Below are positions 8,707 to 17,163 of a stretch of 64,000 nucleotides of DNA, one piece after another (positions within the stretch are counted from its first letter, which is position 1; each line of letters begins with the position of its first letter). Made by a program: the position numbers and the translations under genes. The notes beneath the pieces are model-generated. The model was given only the letters and a program-made list of their open reading frames with translations, was not told the DNA's origin and made no database searches. Source of the DNA: Dyella tabacisoli (GTDB taxonomy: Bacteria > Pseudomonadota > Gammaproteobacteria > Xanthomonadales > Rhodanobacteraceae); contig NZ_KZ857175.1 of assembly GCF_003350925.1 (NCBI RefSeq), positions 555,955-619,954 on the forward strand. Direction: 5' to 3'.

Positions 8707-10050
8707 TCAGTTCGGCAGCGCCAAATCGTCGAGCAGCGCCTTGAGGAAGCGCGCAGCTTCGCCGCCGGTGGCGGCGCGGTGATCGAAGGTCAACGAGATG
8801 GGCATGCGGCGATGCACTTCGATGCCGCCCATGACGGCAACCACGTCGTGGCACAGTTTGCCGGCACCGACGATGGCGACGGTCGGCGGTACGACCACTG
8901 GTGTCGCATAGCGACCGGCGAACATGCCGAAGTTGGACAGGCTGATGGTGTAGCCGGACAGCTCCGAGGCGGGGATCGAGCGATCCTCCACCTGCGTGCG
9001 CAGACGCTTGATGGCGGCACGCACGCCAGCGGCGTCGAGTACGTCGGCATTGCGCAATGCGGGTACGAACAGGCCGTCGTCGGTGTCCACGGCGATGCCG
9101 ATGTCCACGTGCGGGTGCAGGGTACGGGTAAGGTTTTTGCCGTCGAACCATGCGTTCAAGGCCGGCACCGCTTTGCAGCCGGCGACGATCGAGCGGATCA
9201 AGCGCGCGGTGATGTCTTGCTTGCCGATCCATGCATGCAAGTCGGCGTCGTCGACCAGGGTGGTCGGTACGACGTTGGCATGGGCTTCAGCCATCACTCG
9301 CGCCATATTGCGGCGCACGCCTTTGAGCTGTTCCGGCTGACCGCTGGCCTGGACGCTGGGTGGTGCTGTGCGCACCGGTTTGCCGGCGAGCGACACTGGG
9401 GTGCGGGCTGCTTCGGGCTGCGGTAGTTCGGGCGCCAGATGACGACCCGCGGAGGCCGGCACGGCGCGAGCCGCGGCGACGCCGAGGGTGGCCGAACCGT
9501 TGGCGGCCGCGTCTTTCACGTCCTTCATGGTCACCACGCCGCCATCGCCGCTGGGGCGCACGCGGGCGAGATCGACCTTGAGCTTTTTCGCCAATGCGCG
9601 CACGGCCGGTACGGCCTTCACGCCGCCAACGCTGCTGGCTTGCTCGACGTGCACGTGATTGCCGCTGACCATCGCGCCGACCACGGTGCCCTCGTCTTCA
9701 CGATCGGCGGTGGCTTTGGCGGGTGCGGCAGCCTTTGGCTCTTCGGTCTTTTTCGGGCCGTGATGATGACCGGTGGATTCGGCCTCGGCGCGCTGTTTGG
9801 CGTTCGGGTCGGGTGCGAACTCGGCCAGTGCCGCGCCGGTTTCGATGATGTCGCCGGCGGCGCCATGCAGCTTGGTGACTTTGCCGGTGTACGGCGAGGG
9901 CACATCGACGACGGCCTTGGCCGTTTCCATCGATACGAGTGGGGCGTCGAGCTTGATGTCGTCACCCACTTTCACGTGCCACTCGACGACGGTCGCATCG
10001 GGCAGGCCTTCGCCGAGGTCGGGCAGGTAGAACGTTTTGATATCAGCCAT
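8707..10050 (-). CDS. Dihydrolipoamide acyltransferase (E2) of a 2-oxoacid dehydrogenase complex
   Basis: A 447-residue E2. The N-terminal lipoyl domain (1-78) carries the lipoyl lysine K45 in SMETAKAVVDV. A Lys/Glu/Ala-rich linker, a peripheral-subunit-binding domain (about 145-180, PAVRALAKKLKVDLARVRPS) and a C-terminal catalytic domain follow. The active-site signature reads DHRAATGGEAARF, so the usual Asp of HRxxDG is Thr while the catalytic His is kept. The two E1 genes lie directly upstream on the same strand, giving an alpha2beta2-type complex using pyruvate or branched-chain 2-oxoacids. E3 is not encoded nearby. Confidence 0.9.
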   Translation of the reverse strand: MADIKTFYLPDLGEGLPDATVVEWHVKVGDDIKLDAPLVSMETAKAVVDVPSPYTGKVTKLHGAAGDIIETGAALAEFAPDPNAKQRAEAESTGHHHGPKKTEEPKAAAPAKATADREDEGTVVGAMVSGNHVHVEQASSVGGVKAVPAVRALAKKLKVDLARVRPSGDGGVVTMKDVKDAAANGSATLGVAAARAVPASAGRHLAPELPQPEAARTPVSLAGKPVRTAPPSVQASGQPEQLKGVRRNMARVMAEAHANVVPTTLVDDADLHAWIGKQDITARLIRSIVAGCKAVPALNAWFDGKNLTRTLHPHVDIGIAVDTDDGLFVPALRNADVLDAAGVRAAIKRLRTQVEDRSIPASELSGYTISLSNFGMFAGRYATPVVVPPTVAIVGAGKLCHDVVAVMGGIEVHRRMPISLTFDHRAATGGEAARFLKALLDDLALPN

Positions 10051-10082
10051 GTTCGGATATCCGCAATGTGTGGTTAATCGTT

Positions 10083-10166
10083 GTCTCCCTCCCCTGCGTG
10101 CAGCAGGGGAGGGCTGGGGTGGGGGCTACCCCCTCCCGGCCTCCCCCTGCTAGGCAAGGGGAGGGG
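10083..10166. repeat. GC-rich palindromic repeat between E1beta and E2 genes
   Basis: The 125-bp gap between the E1beta and E2 genes holds nested inverted repeats (CTCCCCTGC with GCAGGGGAG; CCCCTCCC with GGGGAGGGG). They resemble interspersed palindromic units found elsewhere in this window, for example at 17,120. It probably forms an intercistronic mRNA hairpin tuning E2 levels, but that is inference. Confidence 0.5.
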
Positions 10167-10175
10167 AAAAGAGCA

Positions 10176-11156
10176 TCAGCTTGCCGCTAGCGTACGCTTG
10201 GCCGCGTCAACCACGCGCTCCACGCTCGGCATGTATTTCATTTCCAGGCGGAACAGCGGGATGTGCGTATCGAAGCCAGTCACCCGCTCGACCGGCGCAA
10301 GCAGGTCGTAGATGCATTCCTCGGCGAGGCGTGCGGCGATTTCGGCGCCGAAGCCGGCGGTCTTGGGGGCTTCGTGCACGATCACGCAGCGGCCGGTTTT
10401 CTGTACCGATTCGGCGATGGTGTCGAAATCCAGCGGCGTCAGCGTGGCGACGTCGATCACCTCGGCGCTGATGCCGTCTTTAGCCAGCTCGTCGGCCGCT
10501 TCCAGGGCCTCCTTTACCTGCGCGCCCCAGGTCACCAGGGTCACGTCGGTGCCGTCGCGCAGCACGAAGCACACGTCGAGCGGTAAGGCCTCGCCGTCAT
10601 CGGGCACTTCTTCTTTGTACTGGCGGTAGATGCGCTTGGGCTCGAAGAACATCACCGGATCGGGGTCGCGGATGGCCGCCAGCAGCAGGCCATAGGCACG
10701 GGCCGGCGAGGATGGCATCACCACGCGCAGGCCGGGGATGTTGGTGAACAGATGCTCGTTCGCCTCGGAGTGGTGCTCAGGAGCGCGGATACCGCCGCCC
10801 CAGGGGGCGCGGAATACGGCCGGCACGGTGATGCGGCCGCGGGTGCGGTTGCGCAGGCGCGCGGCGTGGCAGGCGATCTGCTCCATCATCGGATAGATGA
10901 AGCCTTCGAACTGTGCTTCGGCGACCGGCTTCATGCCCTGCGCGGCCATGCCGACGGTGACACCGGCGATGGTGGTTTCATCCAACGGCGTGTCGAGCAC
11001 GCGCAGTTCGCCGAACTGCTCTTGCAGGCCCTGGGTGGCGCGGAACACGCCGCCGTTGACGCCAACGTCTTCACCCAGCACCACGACGCTGTCGTCGTGC
11101 TTCATTTCGTAGGCAAGCGCCTGGGTAACGGCTTCGATAAGTGTGATTTGTGCCAT
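10176..11156 (-). CDS. 2-oxoacid (pyruvate or branched-chain) dehydrogenase E1 component, beta subunit
   Basis: A 326-residue transketolase-like beta subunit. It opens MAQITLIEAVTQALAYEMKHD and has GEDVGVNGGVFRAT, the PVAEAQFEGFIYPMMEQI segment and the C-terminal VIVHEAPKTAGFGAEIAARL typical of PdhB/BkdA2. With the alpha subunit it forms the thiamine-diphosphate heterotetramer that decarboxylates the 2-oxoacid and acylates E2-lipoate. It begins 3 bp after the E1alpha stop, so the two are translationally coupled. PdhB and BkdA2 cannot be separated without a phylogeny. Confidence 0.92.
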   Translation of the reverse strand: MAQITLIEAVTQALAYEMKHDDSVVVLGEDVGVNGGVFRATQGLQEQFGELRVLDTPLDETTIAGVTVGMAAQGMKPVAEAQFEGFIYPMMEQIACHAARLRNRTRGRITVPAVFRAPWGGGIRAPEHHSEANEHLFTNIPGLRVVMPSSPARAYGLLLAAIRDPDPVMFFEPKRIYRQYKEEVPDDGEALPLDVCFVLRDGTDVTLVTWGAQVKEALEAADELAKDGISAEVIDVATLTPLDFDTIAESVQKTGRCVIVHEAPKTAGFGAEIAARLAEECIYDLLAPVERVTGFDTHIPLFRLEMKYMPSVERVVDAAKRTLAAS

Positions 11157-11159
11157 GGC

Positions 11160-12245
11160 TCAGTGCCCCTTGGATTCGAGCGAGAGGACGTAGTCGCGCT
11201 GTTTAGCGAGATCGGCGGGGACTTCGGCGAAGGTGTAGTCGAACATCGCCGTGACCGGCTGGGTCTTGGTTTCGAGGTAAGCGTTCACCTCGTTATCCAT
11301 CCACTCGTCGCACTCGGCCTTCCAGGTTTCTTCCTTGGCGTCGTCCCACACGCCCTTGGCGACCAGCCAGTTGCGCAGGCGCTTCATCGGCTCTCGGGCC
11401 CAAGCGTCTTTCACTTCTTGTTCGCCACGATAGCGGCGCGCATCGTCGGCGGTGGTGTGATCGCCAAGGCGGTAGGTCACCGCCTCGATCACGCTGCCGC
11501 CCTGGCCGCTGCGGGCGCGCTCAAGCGCGTCTTCCATCGCCTTGCGTACGGCGATGATGTCGTTGCCGTCCACCTGGATCGAAAACAGGCCGGCAGCGAT
11601 GCCCTTCTGTGCCAGGGTAGGGGCGCCGGTCTGGATCTTGCGCGGCACCGAGATCGCCCACTGGTTGTTGACGATCACGGCCACCATCGGCAGGTTCTGC
11701 GCGCCGACGATGTTGATGGCACCGTAGAAGTCGCCCTTGGACGAGCCGCCGTCACCGATGGTGCAAACCGCCACGCGCGGCTCTTTGCGGATCTTGAACG
11801 CCAGTGCGGAGCCAGCCGCATGCAAGCACTGCGTAGCGATCGGCACCGACCAGGCGAAGTCGTGGCGGGCCGGTTCGTTCTGGTAGTCGTTGCCGCGCTC
11901 GTCGCCGCCCCAGTACATATAGACCTCACGCGGCTGCACGCCGCGATACAACTGCGCGCCGTATTCGCGATAGCTCGGTGCCAGCACGTCTTCGGGCTTC
12001 ATGGCGCTGCCGATACCGATATGGGCCGCTTCATGGCCCAGGCAACTGGCATAGGTGCCGAGCTTGCCGGTGCGCTGCAAGGCGACCGACTTGGCATCGA
12101 ACACACGGGTGGACAGCATCAGTTTGTATAGCTCAACCATGTGGTTGAGATCGTTGGCGAAGGCTGGCAGGTCATCACGGACCTGGTTGCCCTCGGCATC
12201 GAGGTATTGCAGATATTCGATTTCGAATTTAGCTGCGATGGACAC
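11160..12245 (-). CDS. 2-oxoacid (pyruvate or branched-chain) dehydrogenase E1 component, alpha subunit
   Basis: A 361-residue thiamine-diphosphate-binding alpha subunit. The ThDP motif is GDGGSSKGDFYGAINI...NNQWAIS (about 170-200), and the regulatory-loop region YRLGDHTTADDARRYR matches BkdA1/PdhA. The GTG at 12245 (V-S-I-A-A-K-F-E) is preferred over a frame reaching 12707 because GGGAG lies 7 bases upstream and homology starts there. It is the first gene of the E1alpha-E1beta-E2 operon, divergent from kynA. The 243-bp divergent region should hold both promoters; I see no clear boxes. Confidence 0.92.
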   Translation of the reverse strand: MSIAAKFEIEYLQYLDAEGNQVRDDLPAFANDLNHMVELYKLMLSTRVFDAKSVALQRTGKLGTYASCLGHEAAHIGIGSAMKPEDVLAPSYREYGAQLYRGVQPREVYMYWGGDERGNDYQNEPARHDFAWSVPIATQCLHAAGSALAFKIRKEPRVAVCTIGDGGSSKGDFYGAINIVGAQNLPMVAVIVNNQWAISVPRKIQTGAPTLAQKGIAAGLFSIQVDGNDIIAVRKAMEDALERARSGQGGSVIEAVTYRLGDHTTADDARRYRGEQEVKDAWAREPMKRLRNWLVAKGVWDDAKEETWKAECDEWMDNEVNAYLETKTQPVTAMFDYTFAEVPADLAKQRDYVLSLESKGH

Positions 12246-12488
12246 GACTCGCTCCCGGAAAGGGTAAGGGGGGTAAACGGTGCGGGGGAGGCGCAGCCCA
12301 TCCAGTGGGGCCGAGCGCGCAGGAGACTCCCTGCCGGAACCTGTGCCGACATGCGAACAGGCTCCTACAAACCTTGCTTGATAACAGGCGTCTATGTTGC
12401 GCCGCAAGGTACGGTGCAGCATGCGCGGGTGTACGGAGCTACCTTTCACAACAGGTAACATGCGTTTTTTGTGGGTAGAAAAACCAGC

Positions 12489-13340
12489 ATGAGCGAGAAC
12501 CAGCGCGACCTTGAGGCCGGCATAGAACTCGACCTGAACGGGCGCCTGACCTATGGGGGCTACCTGCGCCTGGACGGGCTGCTTTCCGCGCAGCAGCCAC
12601 GGAGCCAGCCGCCGCATCACGACGAAATGCTGTTCATCGTGCAGCATCAGGTCGCCGAGCTGTGGATGAAGCTCATCATTCATGAGCTGAAAGCGGCGAT
12701 TGCGCATCTGCAGTGCGATGAGCTGGACCCATGCCTGAAAATCCTCGCCCGCGTGAAGCAGGTGCAGCGCCAGCTATTCGAGCAATGGGCGGTGCTGGAG
12801 ACCCTGACGCCGGCCGAATACCTGGAGTTTCGCGATGTGCTCGGGCCATCGTCAGGCTTTCAGTCGCTGCAGTACCGGCAGATCGAGTTTCTGCTGGGCA
12901 ATAAGAACGCCCAGATGCTGCAAGTTTTTGCGTACGACCCTGGCGCTCAGGAGGCGCTGCGGACCGTGCTGGAAGCGCCGAGCCTGTACGACGAATGCCT
13001 GCGCTATCTCGCCCGCCGCGGCCACGCCGTACCTGCGCAGTTGCTGGAACGCGACTGGACCAAGCCCTACCAGCGCAACGAGGGATTGCTGCCCGCGCTT
13101 AAGCGTATCTACGAGGATCGGGCGGGTTTCTGGCCGGAATATCACATGTGCGAGCAATTGGTCGACGTCGAAGAGAGTTTCCAGCTATGGCGTTTCCGCC
13201 ATATGAAAACCGTGGAACGGATCATCGGACATCGTCGTGGCACGGGCGGTTCCTCCGGCGTGGCGTTCTTGAAGAAGGCGCTCGACCTGGAGTTTTTCCC
13301 TGAGCTATTAGAAGTACGCACGGTGTTAGGGACGCTCTGA
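12489..13340 (+). CDS. kynA: Tryptophan 2,3-dioxygenase
   Basis: A 283-residue heme enzyme opening the tryptophan indole ring to N-formylkynurenine, the first step of the kynurenine pathway. Typical motifs are [16 protein letters not shown], the substrate/heme segment [19 protein letters not shown], and the C-terminal [22 protein letters not shown] with the proximal His and substrate loop. An in-frame GTG at 12471 is an alternative start. The last codons and stop overlap the left arm of the palindromic element at 13,326. Confidence 0.95.
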   Translation: MSENQRDLEAGIELDLNGRLTYGGYLRLDGLLSAQQPRSQPPHHDEMLFIVQHQVAELWMKLIIHELKAAIAHLQCDELDPCLKILARVKQVQRQLFEQWAVLETLTPAEYLEFRDVLGPSSGFQSLQYRQIEFLLGNKNAQMLQVFAYDPGAQEALRTVLEAPSLYDECLRYLARRGHAVPAQLLERDWTKPYQRNEGLLPALKRIYEDRAGFWPEYHMCEQLVDVEESFQLWRFRHMKTVERIIGHRRGTGGSSGVAFLKKALDLEFFPELLEVRTVLGTL

Positions 13341-13619
13341 CCTATTGGACGCAGGCGTCACCGTAGCTGTCTGCTCGCAGATCACAGGTGCGTTGGTGAA
13401 GGCAGCCTGGCTGGCTGTCGAGCCAGCGCACCGAAGATATGTGGGCAGACAGCTACGGCCCCAACGTATTAAATCTCATGAGGGGGTGATGCCCAGAAGG
13501 CCCGCAGCCTGTGCCGCTCGGCTTGGCAAGAGAGCCACTCTTCCCTGCGCCGAACAGCCCAGCCTGCGGGCCTTCTGGACATCATGCCGCCTACGCCCAA
13601 TAGGTCAGAACGTCCCTAA
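13326..13619. repeat. 294-bp palindromic mosaic (MITE-like) after kynA
   Basis: Outer arms 13326-13355 and 13590-13619 match as inverted repeats at 27 of 30 positions. Inside are a perfect 14-bp inverted repeat (CCGTAGCTGTCTGC at 13361-13374 with 13445-13458) and a 20-bp inverted repeat (13488-13507 with 13564-13583, 19/20, core CCAGAAGGCCCGCAG). No gene is credible within it. The left outer arm contains the last codons and stop of kynA. It fills most of the 393-bp gap before the transporter gene. No obvious target duplication is seen. It may be a non-autonomous mobile element or a large structured 3' UTR. Confidence 0.7.
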
Positions 13620-13733
13620 GAACCTGACTGTGTGCTGCACCGCATTTGACGCCAACCGGGTTTGCCGGGTACATCTTGGGTTCACCATTTCTGGTCCGCA
13701 CTTGGACTGGCGGCCAATATTCCAAGGGAACGC

Positions 13734-15230
13734 ATGAGCGACAACACTATGACCGCGGCACCGCCGGTGCCGGATTACCCCGAGACATTAGGCCATCCAC
13801 GACCCTTGTGGATGCTGTTCATGACCGAGTTCTGGGAGCGTTTTGCGTTCTACGGCATCCGTTGGGCGCTGGTGCTCTACATCGTCTCGCAGTTCTATGG
13901 CGGCGATCCTTCGGGCCAGGCGTTTGCCAGCCGCACCTATGGCGCTTACCTGGCCCTGGTCTATGCGGCGGCGATTTTCGGCGGCTATATCGCCGATCGC
14001 GTGCTTGGCTACCAGCGTTCGATCCTGGTGGGCGCGGCGGTGATGACGATCGGCCTGTTCGCCATCGCGGTACCGAACAAGGAGGTGTTCGAATTCGGTC
14101 TGGCTACGATCATTGTCGGCAATGGCCTGTTCAAGCCGAACATTTCGACCATGGTGGGCAAGCTCTACGGGGTGGCCGATGGCCGTCGCGATAGTGGTTT
14201 CACCATCTTCTACATGGGCATCAATCTCGGTGCGATGATCTCGCCGGTGTTGACCGAATATCTGGCCAAGGTCATGTTCGGCACTGATGCCATGCCCAGC
14301 TACAAGTATGTGTTCATCGCCTCGGGCGTGGGCATGTTAATCAGTCTGTTCTGGTTCTGGTTTGGCCGTCGCGGTCTCAAGGACGTTGGCCTGCCGCCGG
14401 TGGGCGGCGAGAACCCGATGCGCGTGGTTTACGTTCTCGCCGGCATGCTGGTGGGCGTGCCAGTGATTTATCTGCTGCTCGCCGCGGGCGCCGGATTCCT
14501 GCAGGGGGTGCTGAGCATCCTGTTTGTCGCGTTGTCCACCCTGCTGCTGGTAGAGGGCATCCGCAACGGCCGCGTAGCCCGCGACCGGGTGATCGCGATG
14601 CTTATCATCTTTGTCTTCAACGTGATGTTCTGGATGTTCTTCGAGCAGGCAGGTAGCTCATTCACCTTCCTTGCCGACGAGATCGTCAATCGCCAGTTCG
14701 GCAGCTTCAATTTCCCGACTGCCTGGTTCCAGTCGGTGAACTCGATCGGAATCATCGTGATGGCGCCGATGATCGCGTGGATCTGGGTGCGCATGAAGAG
14801 CCGTAATCCATCGATTTCGCGCAAGTTCGGTCTTGGCCTCATCTTCAACGGGTTGGCTTTTCTGCTGCTGATGTTCGCACTGTCCAGCTTGGTCAGCGAT
14901 GCCGGCAAGATCCCGTTCTGGACCCTGTTCATGGTCTACGTCATCCAGTCTGTCGGTGAGCTGTGCCTGTCGCCTATCGGCTTGTCGATGGTGACTAAGC
15001 TGGCGCCGGTACGGCTGGTCGGCTTCGGCATGGGTGGCTGGTTTCTGTCCACCGGTATCGGCAACAACTTGTCCGGTATTTTTGCCGGCCACGTCAGTGG
15101 CGAAAGCGGCATGACGGTGAAGTCGGCGCTCAGTGGCTACACCTTTGGCTTCTGGGCGTTGATGGGCGCCGGCGTGTTGCTGTTTCTGATCGCTCCGCTC
15201 ATCAGCAAGCTGATGCATGGGGTGAAGTGA
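13734..15230 (+). CDS. POT/PTR family proton-dependent oligopeptide transporter
   Basis: A 498-residue inner-membrane MFS transporter importing di- and tripeptides with protons. The signature FWERFAFYGIRWALVLYI (POT E-x-F-x-x-Y-G motif) is near the N-terminus. GGYIADR is the MFS loop 2-3 motif, and 12-14 hydrophobic segments follow. The ATG at 13734 is preceded by AAGGGAA. Length fits DtpT-type proteins. It stands alone between the palindromic mosaic and a repeat-flanked marR gene. Confidence 0.93.
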   Translation: MSDNTMTAAPPVPDYPETLGHPRPLWMLFMTEFWERFAFYGIRWALVLYIVSQFYGGDPSGQAFASRTYGAYLALVYAAAIFGGYIADRVLGYQRSILVGAAVMTIGLFAIAVPNKEVFEFGLATIIVGNGLFKPNISTMVGKLYGVADGRRDSGFTIFYMGINLGAMISPVLTEYLAKVMFGTDAMPSYKYVFIASGVGMLISLFWFWFGRRGLKDVGLPPVGGENPMRVVYVLAGMLVGVPVIYLLLAAGAGFLQGVLSILFVALSTLLLVEGIRNGRVARDRVIAMLIIFVFNVMFWMFFEQAGSSFTFLADEIVNRQFGSFNFPTAWFQSVNSIGIIVMAPMIAWIWVRMKSRNPSISRKFGLGLIFNGLAFLLLMFALSSLVSDAGKIPFWTLFMVYVIQSVGELCLSPIGLSMVTKLAPVRLVGFGMGGWFLSTGIGNNLSGIFAGHVSGESGMTVKSALSGYTFGFWALMGAGVLLFLIAPLISKLMHGVK

Positions 15231-15240
15231 TTTAAGAGCG

Positions 15241-15440
15241 GGGAACGGGGGATAGGGAACGGGGAATGGTTGGGTGGCAGTAAGCTGTATTTGTCGCTTT
15301 GCCTCGTACTCTGTTCTCTGTTCCTTGGTGCTATGCGATTTACACCGTTTGCTTATCGGTGGTGTGAATCGTTGGGGAGGGCTTGATGGGGTGGGTGAGC
15401 GGGGTTTATCCGTTCCCCGTTCCCCGTTCCCTGTTCCCCC
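15241..15440. repeat. Inverted GGGAACGGGG repeat clusters flanking the marR 3' end
   Basis: GGGAACGGGG-type units at 15241-15267 face complementary CCGTTCCCCGTTCCCC units at 15410-15440. The 175-bp stretch between the transporter and the MarR gene holds these clusters and no gene. The second cluster is read through as the last ~10 codons of marR (G-N-R-E-R-G-T-G-N-G). Such low-complexity repeats are scattered intergenic features in Xanthomonadales genomes (inference from memory). Confidence 0.6.
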
Positions 15441-15918
15441 GATCCCGCAGCAGCTTGTCCAGAATCCGCTGCAGCCACATTTGTTCTTCCGGCTCCAGGC
15501 GCGCCAATAGCTCACGCTCGTGTGCCCGCGCCAATGGCGCCACCTCGTCATGAACCTTCCAGCCGGCTTCGGTGAGGCCCAGCACAGAGCGGCGCTTGTC
15601 GCCGTCGTGGGTGTCCCGGCTGACTCGCCCGGCTTCGACTAATCGCGCCAGGGCCCGGCTTACGGCCACCTTGTCCATCGCGGTGCGCTCGGCTACTTCA
15701 CGCGCAGACAGGCCCTCGAAGCGCGCCAGTACGGCCATGACTCGCCATTCGGTCACGCTCAGGTCGTGGCGTTGCTGGTAGTCGTTGGCAATGCCCTGGC
15801 TGACGGTGTTGGACAAGATCGACAGCCGGTAAGGCAGGAAATTTTCCAGCTCCAATGGGGCGTGATCGAGATGTTGGTGAGGGCTCACTGTTGCAACGCT
15901 CCTTGCAATTGGTTTCAC
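15406..15918 (-). CDS. MarR family transcriptional regulator, likely controlling tyrosine catabolism
   Basis: A 170-residue winged-helix regulator. The recognition region is LSVTEWRVMAVLARFEGLSAREVAERTAMDKVAVSRALARLVEAGRV, followed by the wing RDTHDGDKRRSVLGLTEAG. It is divergently transcribed from hpd-hmgA-fahA with only 84 bp between start codons, so it plausibly represses that operon, probably relieved by an aromatic intermediate. This is inferred from position. The C-terminal tail is encoded by an intergenic repeat, which may be a recent extension. Confidence 0.88.
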   Translation of the reverse strand: MKPIARSVATVSPHQHLDHAPLELENFLPYRLSILSNTVSQGIANDYQQRHDLSVTEWRVMAVLARFEGLSAREVAERTAMDKVAVSRALARLVEAGRVSRDTHDGDKRRSVLGLTEAGWKVHDEVAPLARAHERELLARLEPEEQMWLQRILDKLLRDRGNRERGTGNG

Positions 15919-16002
15919 ATGTAACTATAACGCGTACTTACCCCGGGTGGCCGCATGCTTATGCGTGCCAGTCATTGTGTACTGATCTTTAGGAGATCCC
16001 CT

Positions 16003-17097
16003 ATGAGCGCGCAGCCCAATCTTGGCATGCAGGTCACCACCTTTGAAAACCCTACGGGCATCGACGGCTTCGAATTTGTCGAGTTTGCCGCGCCCAAGGG
16101 CCATGCCGCCCAATTGCACACGCTGTTTGAGCGCATGGGATTCAGCGCCGTACTCAAGCACAAAACACGGCCGATTACGGTGTATCGCCAGGGTGGCGTC
16201 AACTTTCTTATCAACGAAGATCCGAACTCATTCGCAGCCGAATTCGCCCAGGCTCACGGCCCCTGCGCCTGCGGTTTCGCGATCCGTTTCAAAAAGCCTT
16301 CCGCCGAGGTGCTTGCCACCGTGATCGGCAATGGGGGCGAGGCGATCAGCCAACTGGAGTCCAGCAAGGCGGTGAACGCACCGGTGGTGAAAGGCATCGG
16401 CGATTGCATGCTGTATCTGATCGATCGCTATGGCAGCGCCGGCAGCATCTATGACGCTGACTATGAGCCGATCGCCGGCGCGGATCAGAACCCCAATGGT
16501 TTCGGTCTGACCTTCATCGACCATCTCACGCACAACCTCTACTTCGGCAATATGCAGAAGTGGTCGAATTATTACGAGCGCCTGTTCAACTTCCGCGAAA
16601 TTCGCTATTTCGACATCAAGGGCGCCAAGACTGGCCTGGTGTCCAAGGCCATGACCGCACCGGATGGCATCGTGCGCATTCCGTTGAACGAGTCGAGCGA
16701 TCCGAAGTCGCAGATCAACGAATACCTCGATGCCTACCATGGCGAAGGCATTCAGCACATCGCCTGCTTCACCGACGACATCTACGAGACCGTGGAAGCG
16801 ATGCGTGCCAAGGGCGTGGAATTTCTCGATACGCCCGACAGCTATTTCGAAGTGATCGACATGCGCGTGCCCAATCACGGCGAGGACGTACCGCGTCTGG
16901 CCAAGAATAAGATCCTGATCGATGCCGATCTGGAAACCAAGCAACGCAAGCTGTTGCAGATCTTCACCCAGAATGCGATTGGCCCGATCTTTTTCGAGAT
17001 CATCCAGCGCAAAGGCAACGAAGGATTCGGCGAAGGCAATTTCCAGGCCTTGTTCGAAAGCATCGAGCGCGACCAGATAAAGCGCGGCGTCCTATAA
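16003..17097 (+). CDS. hpd: 4-hydroxyphenylpyruvate dioxygenase
   Basis: A 364-residue non-heme Fe(II) enzyme turning 4-hydroxyphenylpyruvate into homogentisate. It has the two-domain VOC architecture. Iron ligands are visible as H in FIDHLTHNLYFGNM, H in GIQHIACFTDDIYE, and E in IGPIFFEIIQRKGNEGFGEGNFQALFESIE; the last segment is the family's C-terminal gate helix. The ATG at 16003 follows AGGAG by 7 bases. It heads the tyrosine-degradation operon hpd-hmgA-fahA. Confidence 0.96.
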   Translation: MSAQPNLGMQVTTFENPTGIDGFEFVEFAAPKGHAAQLHTLFERMGFSAVLKHKTRPITVYRQGGVNFLINEDPNSFAAEFAQAHGPCACGFAIRFKKPSAEVLATVIGNGGEAISQLESSKAVNAPVVKGIGDCMLYLIDRYGSAGSIYDADYEPIAGADQNPNGFGLTFIDHLTHNLYFGNMQKWSNYYERLFNFREIRYFDIKGAKTGLVSKAMTAPDGIVRIPLNESSDPKSQINEYLDAYHGEGIQHIACFTDDIYETVEAMRAKGVEFLDTPDSYFEVIDMRVPNHGEDVPRLAKNKILIDADLETKQRKLLQIFTQNAIGPIFFEIIQRKGNEGFGEGNFQALFESIERDQIKRGVL

Positions 17098-17163
17098 ATT
17101 TGGCATGTAAATTTGGCATCAGGGTCCCTCTCCCGCAGGGAGGGGGTTACGGAACGAAGAGCG

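Noticed and set aside
10752-12131. 459-residue plus-strand open frame
   Set aside because: Shadow of the E1beta/E1alpha genes on the other strand; high GC produces long antisense frames.
11160-12707. 515-residue E1alpha
   Set aside because: The first ~154 residues run through the divergent promoter region and into the kynA antisense; the GTG at 12245 has a ribosome site and the family start.
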